In this document: piece after piece, positions 47,012 through 54,903 of the stretch | How the letters are laid out: each line of letters starts with the position of its first letter | How positions within the stretch are numbered: the stretch's first letter is position 1 | Assembly: GCF_000365425.1 (NCBI RefSeq) | Contig: NZ_AQOV01000001.1 | Span: forward strand, 3,286,001-3,350,000 | Direction: 5' to 3' | DNA length: 64,000 nucleotides | DNA from: Methylomonas sp. MK1 | Lineage (GTDB): Bacteria; Pseudomonadota; Gammaproteobacteria; Methylococcales; Methylomonadaceae | Position numbers and translations under genes: made by a program | The notes under the pieces: generated by a model | Told to the model about the DNA's origin: nothing | Databases searched by the model: none | The model's input: only the letters and a program-made list of their open reading frames with translations

Positions 47012-47064
47012 AATTACGAGACTTCACATCACAATTGTGAGATTAATTCATAAATTATGAGAAT
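47012..47064 (+). promoter_or_regulatory. Three phased direct repeats upstream of the 98-aa gene
   Basis: AATTACGAGACT (47012), AATTGTGAGATT (47033) and AATTATGAGAAT (47053) start 21 and 20 bp apart, about two helical turns each. They lie between the divergent 98-aa gene and the membrane AraC gene and could control either. Confidence 0.5.
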
Positions 47065-47208
47065 CGACATGTTCGCCTATCAGGGGATTTTAACCAACAG
47101 TGGCGCTAAGCGATAGCACCGACAAACACAGATCCCAAGCTGGCGGTCTTTTTTGCAGCCTGGAAAACCAAGTCTAAACTGAAAACTCATTTTTCCGCTT
47201 GGTCTGCC

Positions 47209-48213
47209 ATGCAAATCGTTTCTTTATTATTCATCGGGTTTTCTTTGGGCGCGGCCATGTTGTTAATCATCGGCAAGCTCTTGCAGCGCCAGGAATTGCA
47301 ACGCGGCGCGGCGCCATGGTCCGGATTTTTGTTGATTGCCGGCTTGGCAGGCATTCAAACCCTGCACCTGGGTTGGATATTAAGCCGATTCGATTACCTA
47401 CACTCTGTGCCGTATTTGCTACTGCTATACAGCATCGCCCCCAGCTTTTATTTCTACAGTCGCCAACTATTGCTTACCCAAATTGACTACCGCTGGCACG
47501 ACGGCCTGCATGTTTTACCGTTGGCGTTGTGCTTTAGCTTGCCTTACCCCCTGGCTTTGCCCGGTGCATTTTTAATCGGCAGCGGCTATTTGCTCTGGCT
47601 GGCAAAAACGGTCTATGCGTTGCGTGAACAACGCCGGCGTTTTCATCTGGAACTTTTGGCTTTGGGGACTTTGTTTGCGATTGCCCTGGCGGTGTTGGTA
47701 TTGGGTTTTATTTGGCCCTTGCTCAATGAAACCGACTTTATCGGCGCTTACAGCATCTTGATCGGTATGGCGTTTTTTGCGGTGGCATTGACCTTGCTGC
47801 GTTTCCCCGGCATCGCCGCCGACGTGTCGGAAGCGGTGCAAGCGGCTTATGCGGAATCGACATTAAAAAATGTAGATAAGTCCGCAGTGTTGGCCAAGCT
47901 CGACGTGTTGATGACACAGGACAAACTATATGCGCTGGAAACCCTGAATCTAGCCCTGCTGGCCGAGCAATTGGAGGTGAGTCAGCATCAGTTGTCGGAG
48001 CTGATCAATACCGAATTTCAACAAGGCTTTTCCCGCTATATCCGCGAGCAGCGCATAGCCGCAGCGAAACAACTGCTATTGGCAGAGCCCAATGCATCGG
48101 TATTGTCGATAGGCTTGACAGTGGGCTTTAGCACCCAGTCCAATTTTTACGCGGCGTTTCGCGACATTGTCGGTGTGGCGCCAGGACAATTTCGCAAAAC
48201 GCACGCCGGCTAA
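47209..48213 (+). CDS. AraC family regulator with N-terminal membrane domain
   Basis: The 334-aa protein has six or seven membrane helices (about 5-205) and a cytosolic AraC-type DNA-binding domain (about 240-330). The two helix-turn-helix units are LNLALLAEQLEVSQHQLSEL and ASVLSIGLTVGFSTQSNFYA, and VAPGQFRKTHAG ends it. Membrane AraC proteins of this kind sense an external or lipid signal. It is likely the regulator of the SDR-DoxX/DUF2269/DUF4166 genes downstream (about 160 bp), an inference from position. Confidence 0.88.
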   Translation: MQIVSLLFIGFSLGAAMLLIIGKLLQRQELQRGAAPWSGFLLIAGLAGIQTLHLGWILSRFDYLHSVPYLLLLYSIAPSFYFYSRQLLLTQIDYRWHDGLHVLPLALCFSLPYPLALPGAFLIGSGYLLWLAKTVYALREQRRRFHLELLALGTLFAIALAVLVLGFIWPLLNETDFIGAYSILIGMAFFAVALTLLRFPGIAADVSEAVQAAYAESTLKNVDKSAVLAKLDVLMTQDKLYALETLNLALLAEQLEVSQHQLSELINTEFQQGFSRYIREQRIAAAKQLLLAEPNASVLSIGLTVGFSTQSNFYAAFRDIVGVAPGQFRKTHAG

Positions 48214-48375
48214 AGAAAAAAACTCCATTTTTATCATTTTGTAAATATATATGACGTTGATATTTATGGGTTTATATCCCGCGTAAATTATTTATATTCC
48301 TGTCCTATCAATCTGGAAGTTCGTCGTTTTTGTTCTCGTTAACCTGCTCCTGCCTCTCAAATTTGGAGCAAAACC

Positions 48376-49665
48376 ATGAATATTCTATTAACCGGCGCGA
48401 CCGGTTTTATCGGCAACGCCGTATTACGCAAATTGCTGCGACAGGGTTACCGGATCACGGCCTGTTGTCGTCACCCCGAACAGCTGCTGATCGATCATCC
48501 AAACCTGACCCCATTAAAATTGGACTTCGCCAAGGCCGGTGCAATCGACTCCTGGCTACCGCATCTGCAAGCTGTCGATGCAATCGTCAATTGCGTCGGC
48601 ATTATTGCGGAGAACAAAAACCAAAGCTTTACCCAATTGCATACCCAAGCGCCGATAGCCTTGTTTCAGGCCGGCGCGCAAGCCGGGGTAAAAAAGATCG
48701 TGCAACTTTCAGCTCTTGGCGCAGACCAGGATGCTGAATCCGCTTACCATCTCAGCAAAAAAGCGGCCGACGATGTCTTACGTGAATTGCCGGTGGACTG
48801 GTTTGTACTGCAACCGTCACTGGTTTACGGCGCCGGCGGGCAAAGTAGCGGCTTGTTTCATGCTTTGGCAGCCTTACCAGTGCACTTTCTGCCGGATGGC
48901 GGGCACCAACTTTTACAACCCATTCATATCGATGATGTAGCCGCTACCGTCTGTCGTTGTCTTGAGTCCGCTGTTTCCGGCCGTAAGACCTTGGCCTTGG
49001 TCGGCCCCAGTCAGATAACTTATGCGGACTGGCTGCAAGGGCTTAGGCGGCGACTGGGCAAACCCAAGGCAAAAACGTGCGCCATTCCTTACCACTATGC
49101 GTTGACCATGGCGGGTTTTGGCAAATGGCTGGGCGAGCCGATTTTGAGCAAAGACAACGTAGCGATGCTGAATCGAGGCAATTGCGCAGATCCGGGCCCT
49201 CTCACTCAGTTTTTGGGTCGAGCGCCCGTCAACTTGAACGAGCAATGGTTCGAACAAGCGGCCAGACAAGCCGAGCGTTGGCATGCGGGTTTGTATTTTC
49301 TCAAGCCTTTGTTGCGATACGTGATTGTCTTCGTCTGGCTATGGAGCGGCATCACCTCGCTGTTTTTCTATCCGCATCAGCTCAGTTACCAATTGTTGGC
49401 GCCGCTCGGCATCACAGGCTTGGGCGCGCCAATAGCTTTATACGGTTTGGCGGCAATGGATATTGCCTTGGGTCTGGCAACTTTAGTGCGGTTTCGGATC
49501 AACAAACTGCTGCTCTGGCAGTTCTGGATCGTATTGGGCTATAGCCTGGTAGTGGCGTTGTGCTTGCCGGCGTTTGTATTCCACCCGTTCGGCCCACTAT
49601 TGAAAAACCTGCCGTTTTTAATGTGTTTGTTGATGTTTAGAGCAATGGAAGGAGAACAGTCATGA
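48376..49665 (+). CDS. NAD-dependent epimerase/SDR fused to a DoxX-like membrane domain
   Basis: The 429-aa protein starts with an extended SDR domain (MNILLTGATGFIGNAVLRKL; no YxxxK-type catalytic pair, though YHLSKKAADD is related). The C-terminal part (about 305-425) has four membrane helices of the DoxX type. Such proteins are annotated as NAD(P)-binding sensors or quinone-linked oxidoreductases. It overlaps the DUF2269 gene by 4 bp, starting a three-gene operon. Confidence 0.85.
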   Translation: MNILLTGATGFIGNAVLRKLLRQGYRITACCRHPEQLLIDHPNLTPLKLDFAKAGAIDSWLPHLQAVDAIVNCVGIIAENKNQSFTQLHTQAPIALFQAGAQAGVKKIVQLSALGADQDAESAYHLSKKAADDVLRELPVDWFVLQPSLVYGAGGQSSGLFHALAALPVHFLPDGGHQLLQPIHIDDVAATVCRCLESAVSGRKTLALVGPSQITYADWLQGLRRRLGKPKAKTCAIPYHYALTMAGFGKWLGEPILSKDNVAMLNRGNCADPGPLTQFLGRAPVNLNEQWFEQAARQAERWHAGLYFLKPLLRYVIVFVWLWSGITSLFFYPHQLSYQLLAPLGITGLGAPIALYGLAAMDIALGLATLVRFRINKLLLWQFWIVLGYSLVVALCLPAFVFHPFGPLLKNLPFLMCLLMFRAMEGEQS

Positions 49666-50135
49666 TGTATTTATCGTTAAAATTGATCCACATCCTCAGC
49701 GCCATCGTCCTGTTCGGCTTGGGTTCCGGCACGGTGTTTTATAAGGTAATGGCCGACAAAAGCGGCGATCACGCGGCAATCGCCACGACCAGCAAACATG
49801 TAGTGTTGGCCGATTGGTGGTTCACCACACCGACCGTGATTATCCAGCCGCTAACCGGCGTTTTACTGGCCGAGCAATTGTCGGCCTCGTTCGGCGACGG
49901 CTGGCTGTGGTGGACATTGGTGTTGTATTTGATTACCGGCTTATGCTGGTTGCCGGTGGTGATTTTGCAGATCCGCATGCGCGACATCGCCGTCCAGTCA
50001 CTGGCCCAAGGCCGAGCCTTGCCGTATCTGTACCACTATTACGCCAGGATTTGGCTGTGGCTGGGCGTTCCGGCATTCTTCGGCATGATAGGCATCACCA
50101 CCTTGATGGTATTTCACAACTCACTCTGGAGCTAA
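49662..50135 (+). CDS. DUF2269 family integral membrane protein
   Basis: The 157-aa protein has four membrane helices. LKLIHILSAIVLFGLGSGTV and the ADWWFTTPTVIIQPLTGVLL stretch are DUF2269 marks. GGAG is just upstream and the start overlaps the previous gene by 4 bp. Its function is unknown, but it commonly accompanies the SDR-DoxX protein. Confidence 0.88.
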   Translation: MMYLSLKLIHILSAIVLFGLGSGTVFYKVMADKSGDHAAIATTSKHVVLADWWFTTPTVIIQPLTGVLLAEQLSASFGDGWLWWTLVLYLITGLCWLPVVILQIRMRDIAVQSLAQGRALPYLYHYYARIWLWLGVPAFFGMIGITTLMVFHNSLWS

Positions 50136-50138
50136 GCC

Positions 50139-50720
50139 ATGTGTGTGTCATTAATGCAAAAAGTATTGGGCGACGACTGGCAACAATTGCCGGAAGTGAT
50201 TCAAAGACATTACCGGATTTGCGACGGCCAACAAAGCCGGCTAACGGGAACGATGGAAATAGGTTATCCAATTTACCTGTTTCCGTTGATTTGGCTGATT
50301 CATTTATTTGGCGGCTTGTTGCTGTGGCGCGGGCAGGCTGCACAGGCCGAAGTGGACAAGACCGCCGACGGCGAAACATTGCAATGGCACCGGACCATGA
50401 CATACGAGGACGGCAAAACCGACTGCTTCAGTTCCAGGATGAACTATGCAGCCGACCACGAATTGATCGAAACCATCGGGTTCGGCTTTGGTTTGCGCTT
50501 AAACGTCCGCGTAGAAAACGGCGATTTACACTATCGCAGTAACGGCCATTTCTGGCAATGCGGTCCACTCCGCCTGAATATCCCAGATTACTTATTGCTG
50601 GGTTCGGCCAGCATCAGCGAACGTGCAATTTCTGAGGACGAGTTCTATCTGGACTTCAGCATCCGCCATCCCTGGTGGGGAGTGAGTTATTACTACCGGG
50701 GGCACTTTCTTTATCGATGA
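50139..50720 (+). CDS. DUF4166 domain protein
   Basis: The 193-aa protein starts 3 bp after the DUF2269 gene. It has the DUF4166 pattern: LPEVIQRHYRICDGQQSRLT, EIGYPIYLFPLIWLIHLFGG (one hydrophobic stretch), FSSRMNYAADHELIETIGFG and FYLDFSIRHPWWGVSYYYRG. Function unknown; it is the third member of the operon. Confidence 0.85.
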   Translation: MCVSLMQKVLGDDWQQLPEVIQRHYRICDGQQSRLTGTMEIGYPIYLFPLIWLIHLFGGLLLWRGQAAQAEVDKTADGETLQWHRTMTYEDGKTDCFSSRMNYAADHELIETIGFGFGLRLNVRVENGDLHYRSNGHFWQCGPLRLNIPDYLLLGSASISERAISEDEFYLDFSIRHPWWGVSYYYRGHFLYR

Positions 50721-50952
50721 TAGGTTTATCTACGAGAAGGAAGGCTAAAGGCGTGGATACAAATGGTGCTCTCCCCAGGCGTGATGCTTGGCGTGCATAT
50801 TCATCAGGCCTCTGTGTTCCAGTTTTTGCAAGCTATCCGGAATAATCGCGGATAGGTCGGAAAAGGCTGTTAAGCTGGGGATTAAATCGGCTGTAGAAAT
50901 ATTTTTTGGACGATACCGATCGGTCAAAATTCTACATCAGGAGAGTTAACTT
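50721..50952. other. Spacer before the SRPBCC gene
   Basis: A 232-bp spacer. A minus-strand 60-codon frame with a TTG start (50745-50927) is open here, but it has no ribosome binding site and is rejected. The SRPBCC gene has CAGGAG close to its start. Nothing else is recognised. Confidence 0.3.
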
Positions 50953-51447
50953 ATGATAGATCAATCAGGCATCCAATGGCCAGAGCATTACCATCCGCAA
51001 AATTGCCCGGTGCATGTGCGCAACGCACTGGATATGGCGGCGCAACCGGAGCGGGTTTGGGCTTGGCTGGTGCGGGCGCCATTGTGGCCGAGTTGGTATG
51101 TCAATTCGGCCAATCTGCGCATCCTGGAAAATGCCGGTACAGAACTTAAGCCGGGCACGCGGTTTCGTTGGAAAACCTTTGGCGTCACCATTACTTCCAC
51201 CGTATTGGAGTATGTGCCGAATGAGCGACTGGCTTGGGACGCGAAGGGCATAGGCGTCGACGCTTACCACGCCTGGCTGTTACGACCAAGCGCGAAAGGT
51301 TGCGATGTACTTACCGAAGAAACCCAACATGGTTGGCTGGCGCGTCTCGGCCAACTGTTTTTACCGAAGCGGATGTCCAAATATCACCAAATTTGGTTGG
51401 AGTCATTGCAGGAAAAGGCGTTGTCCGGGCTTCCGGGTGGCGATTAA
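50953..51447 (+). CDS. SRPBCC (START/Bet v1-like) family protein
   Basis: The 164-aa protein has the SRPBCC fold pattern: ALDMAAQPERVWAWLVRAPL, then WPSWYVNSANLRIL, PGTRFRWKTFGVTITSTVLE and a C-terminal long helix with KYHQIWLESLQEKA. It probably binds a hydrophobic ligand in the cytosol. The start has AGGAG well placed. No partner is obvious, although it follows the DUF4166 operon. Confidence 0.88.
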   Translation: MIDQSGIQWPEHYHPQNCPVHVRNALDMAAQPERVWAWLVRAPLWPSWYVNSANLRILENAGTELKPGTRFRWKTFGVTITSTVLEYVPNERLAWDAKGIGVDAYHAWLLRPSAKGCDVLTEETQHGWLARLGQLFLPKRMSKYHQIWLESLQEKALSGLPGGD

Positions 51448-51488
51448 TATCGCCTTGCGAGCATCGCAACCAACTGGCGCGTAGAATT

Positions 51489-51516
51489 TGTGGCTCCCGC
51501 TTGTGCGGGAACCACA
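51489..51516. terminator. Hairpin between convergent SRPBCC and reductase genes
   Basis: Arms TTGTGGCTCCCGC and GCGGGAACCACAA with one mismatch and a TTGT loop. It resembles the GCGGGA-type REP hairpins at 61209-61264 and may act as a two-way terminator. Confidence 0.45.
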
Positions 51517-51523
51517 AGATTAT

Positions 51524-52600
51524 TTAACCCACTTCTGCTACCAAACTCGGGTAATCGGTATAGCCAACTTTCGGATCTTGTCCCGCAGCGCCATAAAAAG
51601 TTTCAGCATGGTAGGGGTTAAGAGCCACATTCAGTTGCAGGCGCCGGACTAAATCGGGATTGGCAATATAGTCCTTGCCAAATGAGACGGCATCCGCTTC
51701 GCCAGCCGCAATGACTTGTTGCGCGGTTTCCCGATTAAAGCCTTCGTTGGCAATCAGCACACCGCCGAAACGCTTTTTCAATTCCGGACTGATACGATTT
51801 TCTCCGAGCGATTCTCGGGTAAAAATGAAAGCAATGCCGCGTTTGCCTAATTGCTCGGCTACATAGCCAAATGTATTTAATGGATCTGAATCACCCATCG
51901 TGTGCGAGTCTCCTCTGGGTGCAAGATGCACGCCGACTCGACCCGGCCCCCATACCGAAATGGCCGCATCCGTCACTTCCAGCATCAGGCGGGCGCGGTT
52001 TTCCACCGAACCGCCGTAGGCATCGGTTCTTTTATTGGTGCTGTCCTGCAAAAACTGGTCTAACAGATAGCCATTGGCGCCGTGAATCTCCACGCCGTCA
52101 AAACCGGCAAGTTTGGCGTTTTCCGCGCCTTTGCGGTAAGTCTCGACAATGCCGGGGATTTCGCTGCTGTCTAGGGCTCTGGGTGTCACGTAGTCCCGCA
52201 TTGGCCGTAGCAGACTGACATGCCCCAAGGGCGCAATCGCGCTGGGTGCGACGGGCAACTCGCCGTTTAGGTAATCCGGGTGAGACACGCGGCCGACGTG
52301 CCAGAGTTGCAGGAACATTCGTCCTCCGGCCGCATGCACCGCTTGGGTCACCTTGGTCCAGCCTGCCACTTGCTCATCCGACCAAATACCGGGCGTATCG
52401 GGGTAACCCACGCCTTGCGCGGAGACACTGGTGGCTTCGCTTAAGATCAGCCCGGCATCCGCTCTCTGCGCGTAGTATTCGGCCATCAACTCGTTAGGCA
52501 CGCGGCCGACACTGGCCCGGCAGCGCGTTAAAGGCGCCAGCACGATGCGGTTCGGTAAATTGATGTCTCCAACTTTGATGGGCTCAAACAGGTTGCTCAT
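51524..52600 (-). CDS. nemA: Old Yellow Enzyme family alkene reductase
   Basis: The 358-aa FMN enzyme has MSNLFEPIKVGDINLPNRIV, the substrate-binding HGANGYLLDQFLQDSTNKRT (His-x-x-Asn pair), RVGVHLAPRG and the FMN-phosphate binding part near ANEGF. It reduces activated C=C or nitro groups with NAD(P)H. It is closest to NemA/XenB-type reductases, and the symbol is by similarity only. It is transcribed alone; its upstream region (52601-52810) shows no repressor gene. Confidence 0.93.
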   Translation of the reverse strand: MSNLFEPIKVGDINLPNRIVLAPLTRCRASVGRVPNELMAEYYAQRADAGLILSEATSVSAQGVGYPDTPGIWSDEQVAGWTKVTQAVHAAGGRMFLQLWHVGRVSHPDYLNGELPVAPSAIAPLGHVSLLRPMRDYVTPRALDSSEIPGIVETYRKGAENAKLAGFDGVEIHGANGYLLDQFLQDSTNKRTDAYGGSVENRARLMLEVTDAAISVWGPGRVGVHLAPRGDSHTMGDSDPLNTFGYVAEQLGKRGIAFIFTRESLGENRISPELKKRFGGVLIANEGFNRETAQQVIAAGEADAVSFGKDYIANPDLVRRLQLNVALNPYHAETFYGAAGQDPKVGYTDYPSLVAEVG

Positions 52601-52810
52601 ATAGTCTCCATATTAAATGCAATTGTTAGCTGTTTTACCTTACAACACGCTATCCAGCCAGGTATTTTATGGAAAGATGAAATCAGGAGGAATGCTCGAT
52701 TTATACCGAGCACCCAAAAAGTCAGTTCAAGAATAATCGTCAGTTAAGAGATGTTTAAGCCTGCGAGAGAACAATGAGCCGCAACTGAAGATCCCGGATA
52801 AGGAGGGTTT

Positions 52811-53092
52811 ATGTTCAGGCTTACCACACTATTAGCAATCATCTTGCTCTTTTCGAGCGCAACATTTGCGGATGATGGAGACTGGGGCAATAGACGTCAT
52901 CATAGCTATCGCCGGGATAACTACGGGTATAACTATAACAACCCGTATTACCGGGCATACGCCCCGCCGCCTGCAGTCGGCTATTACCAAGCACCGGCAG
53001 ATTATTACCGGTTGCCGCCAGTGAGAGGGTTTGTTTACCAACAACCCATCCGCGCACCGCGTTGTGACCGGAATATACGGCGAGGTTGGTAG
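52811..53092 (+). CDS. Tyr/Arg-rich small secreted protein
   Basis: The 93-aa protein has a signal peptide cut near ATFADDG and a basic, Tyr- and Asn-rich mature part. AAGGAGG lies seven bases before the ATG, so it is well translated. Its C-terminal stretch YQAPADYYRLPPVRGFVYQQ is nearly the same as that of the 133-aa protein at 62218-62619, so the two are paralogues. Function unknown. The next gene starts 2 bp later. Confidence 0.7.
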   Translation: MFRLTTLLAIILLFSSATFADDGDWGNRRHHSYRRDNYGYNYNNPYYRAYAPPPAVGYYQAPADYYRLPPVRGFVYQQPIRAPRCDRNIRRGW

Positions 53093-53094
53093 CC

Positions 53095-53358
53095 GTGAAC
53101 ATTAGAATACGCTTGGCACTAATTTTTTTGAGTCTGACGATGTTGAGCGGCTGTGTGGCTTACGCACCGTATGCCGATTCCTATCCAGCAACGTACACGC
53201 CATATGGTTATGGTAGCTATGGATATAGTTACGGTTATTCAGCGCCGGTTGTGCCGGTACCCGTACCAATGTTTCGCGGCGGCTGGGGATATGGTGGTCA
53301 TAGGGGCTATGGCGGGCATCACGGTCACGGGCATTTCGGTCACCACGGGCCTCATTAA
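53095..53358 (+). CDS. Gly/His/Tyr-rich small lipoprotein
   Basis: The 87-aa protein starts with GTG at 53095 (GAGG nine bases upstream), two bases after the previous gene. The lipobox LSGC gives a lipidated cysteine. The mature part is a Tyr-Gly-rich linker and a C terminus with repeated Gly-His (GYGGHRGYGGHHGHGHFGHH), which could bind Ni, Cu or Zn. An alternative TTG start at 53086 would overlap the previous gene. Function unknown. Confidence 0.65.
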   Translation: MNIRIRLALIFLSLTMLSGCVAYAPYADSYPATYTPYGYGSYGYSYGYSAPVVPVPVPMFRGGWGYGGHRGYGGHHGHGHFGHHGPH

Positions 53359-53568
53359 GCTGAGTATCGGCCAAGTGGAGCGTGACATTATGTCGCATTC
53401 TCGGCATTAGAAAACACTGATACTATAGTCACCATTGCAGAGACGTTCAGCGCAATAACTTCCTCCCTCAATCCGGCCTTGTGTCGGAATTTTTTTGCCT
53501 AAAAACCTGCTGTCTGCTGCCGGGCAAATACCGCTTAATGCAGGTGGTACAGATATCCGACCGACTAA

Positions 53569-53787
53569 TCAAAACCTTATTTGTCTTAGCGGATCGAGCA
53601 GAGGCTTAAGGCCGTTGTGATCCATTTCCTGCATCAATGCCAATAGTCTGCCTAGTTCACCACCCGGAAACCCCTCTCGCGCAAACCAGTTGAGGTAGTG
53701 GCCGGGCAAATCGGCGATAACGCGGCCCTTGTATTTGCCGTAAGGCATAGTAACACTGACCAGCTTTTGTAAATCTTCGGGTTTCAT
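53569..53787 (-). CDS. DUF3820 family protein
   Basis: The 72-aa protein has MPYGKYKGRVIADLPGHYLN, then WFAREGFPGGELGRLLALMQ, the DUF3820 pattern. Such proteins resemble a small part of exonuclease or quorum-regulated virulence factors, but their role is unclear. It stands alone, on the same strand as the NAD genes downstream in coordinate order, separated by 58 bp from the NadM gene end. Confidence 0.88.
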   Translation of the reverse strand: MKPEDLQKLVSVTMPYGKYKGRVIADLPGHYLNWFAREGFPGGELGRLLALMQEMDHNGLKPLLDPLRQIRF

Positions 53788-53845
53788 TGATGAGTTTCCC
53801 TGGCTATTCCGTCTGACCTGTTAAGCTTAAATAAAGTACATCGTT

Positions 53846-54895
53846 CTAATTGGCTTGAAATGACAGGAAGTTGCACAAGATAGCGAAATGGTCTTCAAAC
53901 AGCGCTTCTTCCAGCGCCGGCAGCTGCGTGATTGGCACCCAAGCTACACTTTCAAGATCGTCCGCAGCTTTGATTTCAGGCCTAGTCTTATCCGGCCAAG
54001 GTGTTGCCAAAGCAAAGTGATGCCCATGAGTAATTACCCGGCCACGGCACGATCTTCTTGGGTGGGAAAAAACCTTAACCTGTTGCAGGCAATCGCGCAA
54101 ACTGGCATCCGGCACATTCAGGTTGGTTTCTTCCTTCAACTCGCGGATCGCGCCTTGTAACAAGGATTCACGTTTTTCCAGAAATCCGCCCGGTATGGCC
54201 CACAGGCCTTTACCGGGATAATGCTTGCGTTTGCCTAATAACACATGATCGTTGCAGGTAACCACGGCATCCACTGTCGTCGAAATAACATCCCAGGGAA
54301 TGCCGGCGTAGACTTGATTCTCTTGGTCGATTTTGGCGTATTCGGCTTTTAATATCGTGTATTCAGGACTATTGGACCAATCATTTAGAAATTCCCGCAC
54401 TGGCATAGAAATGCGACTGGAGATATTTGCCAAGGCTGTCCCGGCACTTTCCGCTGCAAACAGCTGGTTGCGCAACGCCGTAGCATCGATATCAAGCTCT
54501 GATTCTATCGCCACCATCGACCAATCTGGAAAGTTATCCAGATAATAAGTGGTATCGTCCTTTTTAAAGCCTACCAAAGCGACTCGGTCGGCGTAGGAAA
54601 CACAAGCATCAACCTGCCGTCTGACATCGGCATTCCAAAGCGTGTCGTCGTAATAATCCCGCACCGGCAAAAACCGCAGTCGGGCTTGATCGCTCTCCGG
54701 CAGAGTCGCGGTGATCATAGCCGCCCGCTCGGTCCATTTGAACGGATTGCGGATGTTTCTGGACTGAAACGACGAGCCGACGATCACCAGCACCTCATCG
54801 GCGATTTCCAGGGCCCGATTGGTGAGCTGCTCGTGACCCTTGTGATAGATTTGGTAACGGCCAATCACAATGGCTTTTTGGTACTTCGGCATCAT
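53846..54895 (-). CDS. nadM: Bifunctional nicotinamide-nucleotide adenylyltransferase / Nudix hydrolase (NadM-Nudix)
   Basis: The 349-aa protein has an N-terminal adenylyltransferase domain with IGRYQIYHKGHEQL (GxFxxxHxGH) and SRNIRNPFKWTERAAM, followed by a Nudix domain with GGFLEKRESLLQGAIREL then KEETNL (the full GX5EX7REUXEEXGU box). The first makes NAD from NMN, the second probably hydrolyses ADP-ribose. I start at the ATG at 54895; a GTG at 54901 and an ATG at 54892 are alternatives. It is the last gene of the NAD salvage operon. Confidence 0.92.
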   Translation of the reverse strand: MMPKYQKAIVIGRYQIYHKGHEQLTNRALEIADEVLVIVGSSFQSRNIRNPFKWTERAAMITATLPESDQARLRFLPVRDYYDDTLWNADVRRQVDACVSYADRVALVGFKKDDTTYYLDNFPDWSMVAIESELDIDATALRNQLFAAESAGTALANISSRISMPVREFLNDWSNSPEYTILKAEYAKIDQENQVYAGIPWDVISTTVDAVVTCNDHVLLGKRKHYPGKGLWAIPGGFLEKRESLLQGAIRELKEETNLNVPDASLRDCLQQVKVFSHPRRSCRGRVITHGHHFALATPWPDKTRPEIKAADDLESVAWVPITQLPALEEALFEDHFAILCNFLSFQAN

Positions 54896-54903
54896 TCCCA
54901 CCC

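Noticed and set aside
50745..50927. 60-aa minus-strand ORF with TTG start
   Set aside because: The stop codon lies just upstream of the start, there is no ribosome binding site, and it covers the likely promoter of the SRPBCC gene. Its residues look somewhat protein-like, so it may be a remnant.
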